Below are positions 1-7,676 of a stretch of 12,494 nucleotides of DNA, in pieces. The number at the start of each line of letters is the position of its first letter. Position 1 is the first letter of the stretch. A program made the position numbers and the translations under genes. The stretch is from JACKOD01 sp041591635 (GTDB lineage: Bacteria > Pseudomonadota > Gammaproteobacteria > Pseudomonadales > Oleiphilaceae), in assembly GCA_041591635.1 (NCBI GenBank), contig JBFHRO010000089.1:1-12494 (forward strand), in the 5' to 3' direction. The notes below the pieces were generated by a model, which searched no databases, was not told the origin of the DNA, and was given only the letters and a program-made list of their open reading frames with translations.

Positions 1-454
1 CATTCGAACCTTTGACAAACGCCCCCTTTATGTCCCCAATGCGACCTTTACCAGTATTTCGGTTGAAAACCCCTCACGGATGACGCACCGTCGTATTTAC
101 GAGACCATTGGCATTCGCTACGACGATGCTCATTTGATGGATCGGATCGTCGCGGATGTCAAACAGATGCTGATCGACCATAACGATATCGACAACAGCC
201 AAACTTTGATTGTAAATTTCAACCAGTTCAATGCGTCATCCCTGGATTTCTTCGTTTATACCTTTACCAAAACCACCAACTGGATTCGTTTTCACGAAAT
301 AAAACAAGATGTGCTGTTAAAGATTTTTGCCGTGATCAGTCGTCACGGAGGCGAAATCGCCTACCCGACACAAACCTTGCATCACGCCTCTATTGCCCAG
401 CCAGTGCTGCCGACGCAAGCCGGGAGTGATACCTACGTCGTTAAAGAACGTTAA
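1..454 (+). CDS. MscS-family mechanosensitive channel, C-terminal part (5' end outside window)
   Basis: The open frame enters from the left edge in frame 2 and ends at TAA 452-454, leaving 150 visible residues. The segment RTFDKRPLYVPNATF followed by ENPSRMTHRRI is typical of the cytoplasmic beta-domain and start of the alpha/beta domain of MscS-like small-conductance channels; SLDFFVYTFTKTTNW and the closing IAYPTQTLHH also fit that family. Such channels sit in the inner membrane and release solutes on hypo-osmotic shock. The pore-lining helix would lie upstream, so the subtype cannot be decided, and the in-frame ATG at position 80 is internal, not the start. mtnP starts 15 bp downstream, so the two genes are probably co-transcribed. 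The family call is firm; the exact paralogue is unknown. Confidence 0.85.
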   Translation, partial: IRTFDKRPLYVPNATFTSISVENPSRMTHRRIYETIGIRYDDAHLMDRIVADVKQMLIDHNDIDNSQTLIVNFNQFNASSLDFFVYTFTKTTNWIRFHEIKQDVLLKIFAVISRHGGEIAYPTQTLHHASIAQPVLPTQAGSDTYVVKER

Positions 455-469
455 GGAGCCATTGTTATC

Positions 470-1213
470 ATGGAAACCACGCTAGCCATCATCGGTGGTA
501 CCGGGCTGACTGAGCTTGAGGGGCTCGAGATTATCGAAACCCGAACGATTGTCACTCCTTATGGTGAGCCCAGTGCGCCGCTGGTGTTTGGTCGCCTCAA
601 TGGGCGTCCTGTGGCATTTCTCGCGCGCCATGGCAATCCGCACCGCATTCCACCCCATCAGGTCAATTATCGGGCCAATCTTCATGCACTCAAGCAAATT
701 GGGGTAAAGGAGGTGGTGGCGGTCAATGCGGTGGGGGGAATTCATGCTGACATGGGCCCGGCTCATGTCGTCATTCCGGATCAGTTAATCGATTATACCT
801 GGGGGCGCAAGAGTACCTTCTTCGAAGATGATCTTGAGCATGTGACCCATATCGACCTGACCTGGCCTTACACCCAAAGCCTGCGCGTTCGTTTGATCGA
901 ATGTGCGCAAAAGGTATCGGCACCCCATAGCGATTTCGGGACCTACGCCTGCACCCAGGGGCCGCGCCTGGAAACGGCCGCTGAAATCCGGCGCCTGGAG
1001 CGTGATGGCTGCGATATCGTGGGGATGACGGGAATGCCCGAAGCAGGTTTGGCGGCCGAACTTCAGCTCGACTACGCCTGTCTTTCACTCGTGGTCAATT
1101 GGGCGGCCGGCAAGACAGATCACATCATCACCATGGAAGAGATTCAGTCGGCCATCGACACCGGCATGGGCAGAATCAGGGAGCTGCTGGTCGAGATGAT
1201 CACGCGCACCTGA
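470..1213 (+). CDS. mtnP: S-methyl-5'-thioinosine phosphorylase (MTAP/PNP family)
   Basis: This 247-residue protein belongs to the trimeric purine nucleoside phosphorylase/MTAP family. It should cleave methylthio-nucleoside with phosphate, giving methylthioribose-1-phosphate and a purine base, in salvage of the by-product of polyamine and homoserine-lactone synthesis. Visible motifs are the phosphate-binding GGTG at 9-12, RHG at 53-55, EVVAVNAVGGI at 81-91 and the GTYACTQGPRLET block at 157-169 leading to the MTGMPEA segment at 186-192. At the base-recognition position the protein has Asn210 (VVNWAAG) where adenine-specific MTAPs carry Asp; PNP-type Asn favours 6-oxopurines. That matches the P. 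aeruginosa PA3004 enzyme, which prefers methylthioinosine. GGAG at 455-458 precedes the ATG by 11 nt. It is convergent with csiV. MTAP activity remains possible without assay. Confidence 0.88.
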   Translation: METTLAIIGGTGLTELEGLEIIETRTIVTPYGEPSAPLVFGRLNGRPVAFLARHGNPHRIPPHQVNYRANLHALKQIGVKEVVAVNAVGGIHADMGPAHVVIPDQLIDYTWGRKSTFFEDDLEHVTHIDLTWPYTQSLRVRLIECAQKVSAPHSDFGTYACTQGPRLETAAEIRRLERDGCDIVGMTGMPEAGLAAELQLDYACLSLVVNWAAGKTDHIITMEEIQSAIDTGMGRIRELLVEMITRT

Positions 1214-1215
1214 GG

Positions 1216-1275
1216 TTTGCGAAGGGGCAATTCGCGAAGGGTCAATTCGCGAAGGGTCAATTCGCGAAGGGTCAA
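1216..1275. repeat. Four tandem copies of a 15-bp repeat at the mtnP/csiV junction
   Basis: Units lie at 1216-1230, 1231-1245, 1246-1260 and 1261-1275. The last three are identical (TTCGCGAAGGGTCAA); the first differs at two positions (TTTGCGAAGGGGCAA). Each of the identical units contains the 8-bp palindrome TTCGCGAA. The array begins 3 bp after the mtnP stop. Read on the minus strand, units 4, 3 and 2 each supply an in-frame TGA to csiV, so the first of them (1274-1272) ends that gene and the other two are redundant. The 3' half of unit 4 also forms the 5' arm of the hairpin at 1266-1295. The near-identity of three units suggests recent slippage-type expansion; a function is not evident. 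Confidence 0.93.
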
Positions 1276-1303
1276 GAGCTTGGCTCAGACCCTTCTGTTG
1301 TTT
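1266..1303 (+). terminator. Probable intrinsic terminator of mtnP
   Basis: GAAGGGTC (1266-1273) pairs perfectly with GACCCTTC (1288-1295), and inside it GAGC (1276-1279) pairs with GCTC (1283-1286) around a TTG loop, with only a small A-rich internal bulge. On the + strand the stem is followed by TGTTGTTT, a moderately T-rich tract. On the minus strand no T tract follows, so the hairpin should act on the mtnP transcript only. It overlaps the last codons of csiV, as is common between convergent genes. Confidence 0.55.
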
Positions 1304-2186
1304 CACTGGGAGCAGTTTGAGGTTCAAGATCCAGACTGTCAACCATCACCAGAATGCCAAAGTAGGGGTGATCCAACAGATGCAACTCCTTGATTTTGAT
1401 CTTGCGCGATTCGCGGATTTTCCATCCCAGGTCTGGCTCATAACGCGGCTGACGCACCTCGGTCGGATTTTCGGCGCCAGGCAGGGCTATGGCCGCCGGC
1501 TGATCAATACTGCCAGAGGTCATCAGTGTTGGCATGGAGCTTAAGGGTTTGTTGCGGGCTTGATCGTTCCAGCGCTCAACCGTCTGATCGACGGGCGAGT
1601 TTGAACTCAAGCCGGGTTCGGTCCAACGCGGCTTGCCCGCCGTATCCATGAGGCGATAAGTCATCAACGCCACGTCTGCCCGAATATGCAAAAACCGGTT
1701 ACGGTACAGTGAAAGGGTTCCTTCCAGTTCGAATTTGTCATCGAACGACTCACCACCGGCAATGCGTACCAGGATTTTGTCATTGCGCTTGCTTAAGGGT
1801 TGGTACCAGCCTCCATACTGCAATATACGGTACCCCGCTGCACGCCCCAGGCGCCGCGCAGCACCTTGCAATGAAAGCTTTTCTTCGGCAACCCGTGCTA
1901 CCTGAAACGGCATCAGCGGCTGCTGATCAGCCAGATAGTAGTCGTTCTCGGTGCGCTCTGGCGGTCTTTGGGTGCCATCGGGCTGCTCCAGGGTTTGCGG
2001 GCTAAGGTACTTGAACACCAAAAACTCCACCTTGTACAGGCGCGTCGGATTATCCGTGGCCATCAAGGCAGGCGAGGCCGCCCAGCCGAACAGCCCGACA
2101 AGAAACAGCACCGCTGTGCCCAGGCGGGGCGAATGACGTACGCGGTCCCAAAAAAAGCAGACGAGGGGGTGGTGTGCAAAAATCAT
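1272..2186 (-). CDS. csiV: CsiV-family peptidoglycan-binding protein (probable periplasmic)
   Basis: The 304-residue product resembles the CsiV family, named after a Vibrio cholerae periplasmic protein that binds peptidoglycan and is needed for PBP1A-dependent wall synthesis. Seen here: a hydrophobic stretch at about 22-40 ending SPALMA, which would serve as signal peptide with cleavage near residue 43; a YKVEFLVF strand at 51-58; the family hallmark LQGAARRL..AAGYRILQYGGWYQPL at about 106-131; FELEGTLSLY at 152-161; and ESRKIKIKELHLLDHPYFGILV at about 259-280, an outer-membrane-style strand ending. The first 21 residues form an unusually long n-region and there is no clear Shine-Dalgarno sequence before ATG 2186, but no better start exists downstream. 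The gene begins 22 bp after the mfd stop, so translation is probably coupled to that transcript. Family membership is likely; the wall function is inferred from V. cholerae. Confidence 0.78.
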   Translation of the reverse strand: MIFAHHPLVCFFWDRVRHSPRLGTAVLFLVGLFGWAASPALMATDNPTRLYKVEFLVFKYLSPQTLEQPDGTQRPPERTENDYYLADQQPLMPFQVARVAEEKLSLQGAARRLGRAAGYRILQYGGWYQPLSKRNDKILVRIAGGESFDDKFELEGTLSLYRNRFLHIRADVALMTYRLMDTAGKPRWTEPGLSSNSPVDQTVERWNDQARNKPLSSMPTLMTSGSIDQPAAIALPGAENPTEVRQPRYEPDLGWKIRESRKIKIKELHLLDHPYFGILVMVDSLDLEPQTAPSETTEGSEPSS

Positions 2187-2208
2187 GAAGCGGCGCCGTG
2201 CGTAAAAA

Positions 2209-5200
2209 TTATTTGGTTTTTGTCGCCGAAGTTTTCAGGCGATCAAGCAGTTTCAACAGCGCGCCAATCTTATCATTTGCCTCGTCGCTCGTCAGGGTAA
2301 ACTTGAGCGCATCGGCGCCATCGAATTTGTACATGGCGGGCGCCGACTGAATCAGTTTAATGATGCAAAGCGGATCCACCGGCGTAGTCGCCGAGAATTC
2401 CAGTCTTCCCGCGACGTTGCCTGCATCGATTTTTACGATACCCATGTCTTGTGCCCGCATTTTTAACTGTGTCTGCCGGAACAGGTTTTTTGTGGCCTGG
2501 GGTAACAGGCCAAACCGGTCAATGAGTTCCACTTGCAGTTCATCGAGCGCCGCCTGATCGGGAGCAGCAGAAATACGTTTGTACATGATCAATCGTGTAT
2601 GGACGTCCGGCAGATAGTCTTCCGGAATCAGGGCCGGAATTCGCAGGTTGATCTCGGTGCCGTGTTGCAGCGGTTTGTCCAGATTGGGGACTTCGCCTTT
2701 TTTCAGCGCAGTGACCGCCTGGTCGAGAAGCTCCATATACAGCGAGAAGCCGATAGATTCGATCTGACCGCTTTGCTCTTCTCCCAGTAATTCGCCCGCG
2801 CCGCGGATTTCGAGGTCATGGGTGGCTAACAAAAAGCCTGCGCCCAGATCTTGCGAACCGGCAATGACTTCAAGGCGCTTTTCAGCATCGGCCGTGATTT
2901 TCTTTTCCTTGTCGGCCGGTGTTAACAAGTAGGCATAGGCCTGATGATGCGATCGTCCCACACGACCACGCAACTGATGCAATTGGGCCAGGCCGAACTT
3001 GTCGGCGCGGTCGATGATGATGGTGTTGGCGCTGGGTACGTCGATACCGGTTTCAATGATGGTGGTGCACACCAGGACATTAAATTTCTTGTGATAAAAA
3101 TCCGACATGACCTGTTCGAGTTCCCGTTCACGCATCTGACCGTGCGCTACCGTAACCCGGGCTTCTGGAACGAGTTGTTGCAAGTCCTGTGCTTCCTTGT
3201 CGATGTTTTTTACCTCATTGAAAAGGTAATACACCTGACCACCGCGCAGAATTTCACGCAATATGGCCTCTTTGAGCAGATCATCACTGCGTTGGCGCAC
3301 AAAGGTGCGCACCGACAGTCGGCGTGCCGGTGGCGTAGCAATCACCGACAAATCCCGCATGCCTCCCAATGCCATATTCAGGGTTCGCGGAATCGGGGTT
3401 GCGGTCAGGGTCAGAATGTCGACCTCCGCCCTCAGGGATTTCAGTTTCTCCTTTTGTTGCACGCCGAATCGGTGCTCCTCATCGATAATCAGTAGCCCCA
3501 GGTTTTTGAATGCCAGGTTCTGCTGCAGCAGTTTGTGGGTGCCAATCACTATATCGACGGCTCCACTGGCGAGTTGTTCAAGCACATTGGATTGTTCTTT
3601 TGAATTGCGAAAGCGGGAAAGCAGTTCGACCTTGACGGCGGTTTCTGCAAATCTGTCTTTGAACGATTCATAGTGCTGCTGGGCGAGCAGGGTAGTGGGT
3701 ACCAGTACAGCGACCTGTTTGCCCGAGTAGGTAGCGAGAAAAGTGGCGCGCATGGCCACTTCGGTCTTGCCAAACCCAACGTCACCGCATATCAGGCGAT
3801 CCATGGGGCGCGTGCTGGTCATGTCGGCAATCACGGCCTCGATGGCCGCCTGTTGGTCGGGCGTTTCTTCAAAGGCAAAACTGTCGCTGAAGGCGCGGTA
3901 GGCCGTGTCTGGATGATCATAGGCAAAGCCGGCCTTGGCCTGGCGTCTGGTATATATGTCAAGAAGCTCGGCGGCCGTATCGCGAATTTTTTCTATTGCC
4001 TTGCGTTTTGCGGTTGACCACTTGTCGGTACCCAGTTTGTGCAGGGGCGCCTGGGTGTCTTCTGAGCCGCTGTAGCGTGAAACCAGGTGTAGCGATGAAA
4101 CCGGCACATAGAGCTTGGCTTTTTCGGCGTATTCGAGGGTTAGAAACTCATGCATTTGCCCGTCGATTTCCAGTGTTTGCAACCCTCGATACCGGCCCAC
4201 ACCGTGATCGATATGAACGACAGGCGCGCCCTCGCTCAGTTCGGTGAGGTTGGCAAAAACCGCATCGGAGTTGACTCCGGAATCCTTTTTGCGGCGCCGC
4301 CGCTGGAGAATGCGCTGGCCATACAGATCGGCTTCGGCAACCACGACCAGTCCGGTGGCGCCAATAATGCAACCGGTTTTCAAACCACCAATGGTGACGC
4401 CCAAGGGGGCAGGGGCGTCAAGAAATGCCTGCCAGTTTGGATAGCTGACAGGCTGGAGGCCGTTGGAGGCCAGCATGGTTTCCAGTGATTCCCGACGGCC
4501 CGTTGACTCAGCGCACACCAGTATGCGGGTCGCGGGTTCAAGTAACAGCGACTTCAGTCCTTGCAGTGGGTCGGGCAGCTTATGATTGACGCTGATGTCC
4601 GGCAGCCGGTTGGACTCAAAACTGATCCGTCCTTCGCTCTGCGCTTCCAGCGGCTCCCGTGAAACGGAAACGCGGGCAAAGGATTTCAGGGCGGCAAAGA
4701 GTTGTTCGGTGCGCAGAAAGAGTTCGGCGGGTGGCAAAAGCGGACGCAGTCGATCGTGACGCAGGGATTCGTAGCGTTCAAGGATTTCGGCCCAGAAGTG
4801 ATTGCTCGAGGTTTCCAGGGCTGCCGTTGAGAAGATCAGGGTTTGCGGGGGAAGATAATCGAACAGTGTGGCGGTCTGGTCGAAAAACAGGGGCAAGTAG
4901 TACTCCAACCCCGGCGTCTTAATGCCCGCACAGAGGTCGTTATAAATCGGGCTTTCCTTCCCGATGGCGGGAAAAAAATGACCCCAGCGATTACGAAACC
5001 CTTCACGGGCTGCTTTGTCCCATGGAAATTCGGAGGCGGGCAGCAAGGCAATGGAGGGTATTTTTTCGACGGTTCGCTGGGTTTCGGGATCAAAGGTGCG
5101 AATGCTTTCTATTTCGTCGTCAAAAAGCTCAACCCGCAATGGGCGCTCACTGCCCATGGGGTAAACGTCGATGATGGAGCCTCGCACCGTAAATTCGCCG

Positions 5201-5736
5201 TGGCTAAACACGGTTTCGACATGCCGGTATCCGGCGCCGGCAAGCACCTGCTGGTATTGATTCAAGGGCAGCGGCTGCCCGGTTTTGATCACGATACTGT
5301 TTTGCTGCAGGAATTGTGGCGGCGGGAGTCGGTGCAGCAGGGTGTTTACCGGCACAATCAATACACCGGCCTTTACCGTAGGTAATTGATAAAGCGTTTG
5401 CAGGCGCGTGGAAACAATGTCTTCGTGAGGCGAAAAGGCGTCATAAGGCAAAGTCTCCCAATCCGGCAAAATCATGACTGGCGACTGGTCATCGGCGCGA
5501 CTCTCACCCCAGGATGCCTGCTGACGACCGAGAAAAAAGTTCAGTGCACGTTCGATGCTTTGAGCTTCTTCGCTGTCTTGCGTAATAACGACCTTTAACC
5601 CCTTGTGCTGTCCCACGGCATGCGCCAACAGCAGGGGGAGCAGGCCCTCGGACACATTCCCCCAGTGCCGGACGTCCGACGCCTTTGCGGGCAATGGCGG
5701 AAATTTGGCATTGGTGAGGTGTTTATGGCTGGTCAT
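2209..5736 (-). CDS. mfd: Transcription-repair coupling factor Mfd
   Basis: This 1175-residue protein matches Mfd over its full length (E. coli 1148). Mfd is a cytoplasmic dsDNA translocase that pushes or removes RNA polymerase stalled at lesions and recruits UvrA. Domains in order: degenerate UvrB-like region at about 1-350, including ILPDWETLPYDAFSPH at 89-104; the RNA-polymerase-interacting domain around 505-555 (VVHIDHGVGRYRG, KLYVPVSSLHL); RecG-like translocase with Walker A GDVGFGKT at 651-658, DEEH box at 752-755, TATPIPRT at 778-785 and motif VI QLRGRVGRS at 921-929; the translocation-in-RecG segment through DLEIRGAGELLGEEQSG at 974-990; and a C-terminal autoinhibitory domain from about 1025. 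All catalytic residues I looked for are present. It is divergent from gap across 245 bp and precedes csiV on the same strand. Confidence 0.98.
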   Translation of the reverse strand: MTSHKHLTNAKFPPLPAKASDVRHWGNVSEGLLPLLLAHAVGQHKGLKVVITQDSEEAQSIERALNFFLGRQQASWGESRADDQSPVMILPDWETLPYDAFSPHEDIVSTRLQTLYQLPTVKAGVLIVPVNTLLHRLPPPQFLQQNSIVIKTGQPLPLNQYQQVLAGAGYRHVETVFSHGEFTVRGSIIDVYPMGSERPLRVELFDDEIESIRTFDPETQRTVEKIPSIALLPASEFPWDKAAREGFRNRWGHFFPAIGKESPIYNDLCAGIKTPGLEYYLPLFFDQTATLFDYLPPQTLIFSTAALETSSNHFWAEILERYESLRHDRLRPLLPPAELFLRTEQLFAALKSFARVSVSREPLEAQSEGRISFESNRLPDISVNHKLPDPLQGLKSLLLEPATRILVCAESTGRRESLETMLASNGLQPVSYPNWQAFLDAPAPLGVTIGGLKTGCIIGATGLVVVAEADLYGQRILQRRRRKKDSGVNSDAVFANLTELSEGAPVVHIDHGVGRYRGLQTLEIDGQMHEFLTLEYAEKAKLYVPVSSLHLVSRYSGSEDTQAPLHKLGTDKWSTAKRKAIEKIRDTAAELLDIYTRRQAKAGFAYDHPDTAYRAFSDSFAFEETPDQQAAIEAVIADMTSTRPMDRLICGDVGFGKTEVAMRATFLATYSGKQVAVLVPTTLLAQQHYESFKDRFAETAVKVELLSRFRNSKEQSNVLEQLASGAVDIVIGTHKLLQQNLAFKNLGLLIIDEEHRFGVQQKEKLKSLRAEVDILTLTATPIPRTLNMALGGMRDLSVIATPPARRLSVRTFVRQRSDDLLKEAILREILRGGQVYYLFNEVKNIDKEAQDLQQLVPEARVTVAHGQMRERELEQVMSDFYHKKFNVLVCTTIIETGIDVPSANTIIIDRADKFGLAQLHQLRGRVGRSHHQAYAYLLTPADKEKKITADAEKRLEVIAGSQDLGAGFLLATHDLEIRGAGELLGEEQSGQIESIGFSLYMELLDQAVTALKKGEVPNLDKPLQHGTEINLRIPALIPEDYLPDVHTRLIMYKRISAAPDQAALDELQVELIDRFGLLPQATKNLFRQTQLKMRAQDMGIVKIDAGNVAGRLEFSATTPVDPLCIIKLIQSAPAMYKFDGADALKFTLTSDEANDKIGALLKLLDRLKTSATKTK

Positions 5737-5906
5737 GATTCATGTATCCGTTATTCGCGCTAATTGGCTGTGCTGGTTGGCTTTGCGCGGCAGTGGCCTG
5801 GCAAAATGGCGGCTATTGTAGCTTGTCTGTTCCCAAAGGCCACCCGTCCTCTGGTTGAGTCATGTCAATGATGGCGTTATGCGGTAAAAAATCACTCAAT
5901 CTCTGT

Positions 5907-5935
5907 TTGCGCCAATCCCCGGTTGCGGCGATAAT
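5907..5935 (+). promoter_or_regulatory. gap: Candidate sigma-70 promoter of gap
   Basis: TTGCGC at 5907-5912 (three of six to TTGACA, with the important TTG) is followed by a 17-bp spacer and GATAAT at 5930-5935 (five of six to TATAAT). Transcription would start near 5942, giving a leader of about 40 nt that contains the ribosome-binding site. The -35 is weak, so this is a candidate only. Confidence 0.4.
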
Positions 5936-5967
5936 GTGGCCCCATTTTTTGGCTTTAATGCGCAACT

Positions 5968-5973
5968 GAGAGG
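5968..5973 (+). promoter_or_regulatory. gap: Ribosome-binding site that fixes the GTG start of gap
   Basis: GAGAGG ends 8 nt before GTG 5982. No other start codon with a comparable site lies near, and the encoded N-terminus (MGQNIQDTCFTDWKEREATAE) aligns with the known start of the long Pseudomonas GAPDH form as I remember it. Confidence 0.75.
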
Positions 5974-5981
5974 TAAGTAAC

Positions 5982-7451
5982 GTGGGACAGAATATCCAGG
6001 ACACCTGTTTTACAGACTGGAAAGAGCGTGAGGCAACCGCCGAGGTCATGATTCCTCTTATTGGGCGGCTGTACCGCAAAAATAATGTCGTGACCTCGGT
6101 TTATGGTCGGGCAATTATCAATCAGTCAGTGATTGGTCTGTTGAAATCTCACCGGTTTGTGCGTCAGGTTGAATCCAACGAATTGTCTGTACATGACACT
6201 TATCCCATCCTGCAGGTACTTGATACGCTGGAGTTGGGGCACGCCCATATCGACATTGGCAAGCTCGCGATTCGCTACAAGAAAGTGCAAGCCGAGAAAA
6301 CGCTTGAGGCATTTTTGCGTGAAGAGCTGGCCGATGTGATTGGCAAGTTCGATGCCGAAGAAGCGCGCAATCGCGAAACCCACACCAAAGATGTCGTGCT
6401 TTACGGCTTTGGCCGTATCGGTCGCCTTCTGGCCCGTATCCTGATAGAGAAAGCGGGCGGCGGCAACAATTTGCGCTTGCGGGCCATTGTTGTTCGTAAC
6501 GGCGGTGCCGAGAACGATCTTGAAAAGCGTGCCAGTCTGTTACGCCGGGATTCGGTACATGGCTCGTTTCAGGGTACCATCACCGTGGATGAAGCCAACA
6601 GCTGCATCATTGCCAACGGTAATAAAATCCAGGTGATCTATTCCAACGGTCCCGACCAGGTGGATTACACGCGCTACGGCATCGAGAATGCGATTGTTAT
6701 CGATAACACCGGCAAATGGCGCGATATGGATGGTCTTTCCTTGCACCTCAAAAGCAAGGGTGCGAGCCGTGTGCTCCTGACCGCTCCCGGGAAGGGGAAT
6801 ATCAAGAATATCGTCTACGGTATCAACAACAACATGATTACCAGCGACGATACCATTCTTTCTGCAGCGTCCTGTACCACTAATGCCATTACTCCGGTAC
6901 TCAAAGCCGTGAATGACAAGTTTGGCGTCGTTCACGGGCATGTTGAAACGGTACACTCCTACACCAACGATCAGAACCTGATCGACAACTACCACAAAGG
7001 CAGCCGCCGTGGCCGCAGCGCGGCGCTGAACATGGTCATCACCGAAACCGGAGCCGCAAAAGCCGTCGCCAAAGCCCTGCCGGAGATGGCAGGGAAGCTT
7101 ACAGGTAACGCGATTCGGGTTCCGACGCCCAATGTGTCCATGGCGATTCTCAACCTTACCGTTGGGCGTGACACCACGGTTGAAGAAGTGAACGGCTATT
7201 TGCGTGAGATGTCCCTGCATTCCGAAATGGCCAAGCAGATCGACTACGTCAACTCCCCCGAAGTGGTCTCTACGGATTTCGTTGGCAGTCGCCGGGCCGG
7301 GATTGTCGATGCGCAGGCAACGATTGTCAGTGGCAGCCGTGTAATCCTGTACGTCTGGTACGATAACGAAGCTGGATACAGTGCTCAGGTTGTTCGAATT
7401 GTGAACCAAATGGCAGGGGTCGACCGGCCCGTGTTTCCAAAACTGAAGTAA
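5982..7451 (+). CDS. gap: Glyceraldehyde-3-phosphate dehydrogenase, long form with N-terminal extension
   Basis: The 489-residue product catalyses phosphorylating oxidation of glyceraldehyde-3-phosphate. It has a Rossmann motif GFGRIG at 142-147, the catalytic block SAASCTTNA with Cys298, base His325 exactly 27 residues later as in classical GAPDH (149/176), NYHKGSRRGRS at about 336-346, and the C-terminal WYDNEAGYS at 459-467. A roughly 135-residue N-terminal extension (IPLIGRLYRKNNVVTSVYGR, ELSVHDTYPIL) is absent from classical ~335-residue enzymes but is found in a gammaproteobacterial long form such as P. aeruginosa PA3001. Where classical NAD enzymes read AIND-L at the end of strand beta-2, this one reads AIVVR (168-172), so the acidic residue that binds the NAD ribose is missing from its usual place. 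Start is GTG. Downstream a hairpin terminator separates it from nqr. Confidence 0.95.
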   Translation: MGQNIQDTCFTDWKEREATAEVMIPLIGRLYRKNNVVTSVYGRAIINQSVIGLLKSHRFVRQVESNELSVHDTYPILQVLDTLELGHAHIDIGKLAIRYKKVQAEKTLEAFLREELADVIGKFDAEEARNRETHTKDVVLYGFGRIGRLLARILIEKAGGGNNLRLRAIVVRNGGAENDLEKRASLLRRDSVHGSFQGTITVDEANSCIIANGNKIQVIYSNGPDQVDYTRYGIENAIVIDNTGKWRDMDGLSLHLKSKGASRVLLTAPGKGNIKNIVYGINNNMITSDDTILSAASCTTNAITPVLKAVNDKFGVVHGHVETVHSYTNDQNLIDNYHKGSRRGRSAALNMVITETGAAKAVAKALPEMAGKLTGNAIRVPTPNVSMAILNLTVGRDTTVEEVNGYLREMSLHSEMAKQIDYVNSPEVVSTDFVGSRRAGIVDAQATIVSGSRVILYVWYDNEAGYSAQVVRIVNQMAGVDRPVFPKLK

Positions 7452-7572
7452 TCCTTTCCTGGCAGAAGGCCTGCGGCTCCGTGCTGTGTCGCAGTCCTCG
7501 CTGCTCTCTCGTTTTTCCCTGAGCTAACAAGTCCGCAAAACTGGTCTACCTTAAGTAGATGCCCATCGCTTG

Positions 7573-7606
7573 ATGCTTGGCCAATGGCTAGGCATGACTG
7601 TTTTTT
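7573..7606 (+). terminator. gap: Probable intrinsic terminator of gap
   Basis: ATGCTTGGCC (7573-7582) and GGCTAGGCAT (7586-7595) form a ten-pair stem with two G-T wobbles and an AAT loop, followed by GACTG and then six T residues at 7601-7606. The five bases between stem and T run are more than usual, which lowers confidence. It lies about 120 bp after the gap stop codon. Confidence 0.5.
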
Positions 7607-7676
7607 ACACAGAGAAAACTGATTTGCGATCGCTGTGAGAGCGGTCTTTGCGATGGCATTCGCGCACCAAAATGAT

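Larger units (their letters stand above)
5737..5981. promoter_or_regulatory. Divergent mfd/gap intergenic region
   Basis: These 245 bp separate the mfd start (leftward) from the gap start (rightward) and must hold both promoters. The rightward candidate is listed separately. Leftward, the best -10 I see is TACAAT (minus strand 5820-5815), but no matching -35 lies 16-18 bp upstream of it; a perfect TTGACA on the minus strand at 5868-5863 has no -10 at proper spacing. Neither is convincing alone. I find no clear operator palindrome and no credible small gene. Confidence 0.6.

Noticed and set aside
5815..5868. Leftward mfd promoter from TACAAT (5820-5815) or TTGACA (5868-5863)
   Set aside because: The two hexamers are 42 bp apart and neither has a partner at 16-18 bp, so no promoter can be called with confidence.
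6540..7409. 289-codon open frame on the minus strand opposite gap
   Set aside because: It is fully antisense to the well-supported gap gene, repeats low-complexity V/G/D/H runs and has no recognisable domain; it arises from codon bias of gap.
7491..7509. Small hairpin GCAG/CTGC near TTTTT after gap
   Set aside because: Only four base pairs with a 6-nt loop and the T run (about 7512) is distant; the hairpin at 7573-7595 is much stronger.
7626..7633. GCGATCGC palindrome resembling cyanobacterial HIP1
   Set aside because: Single copy in the spacer and the gene content is gammaproteobacterial; chance.
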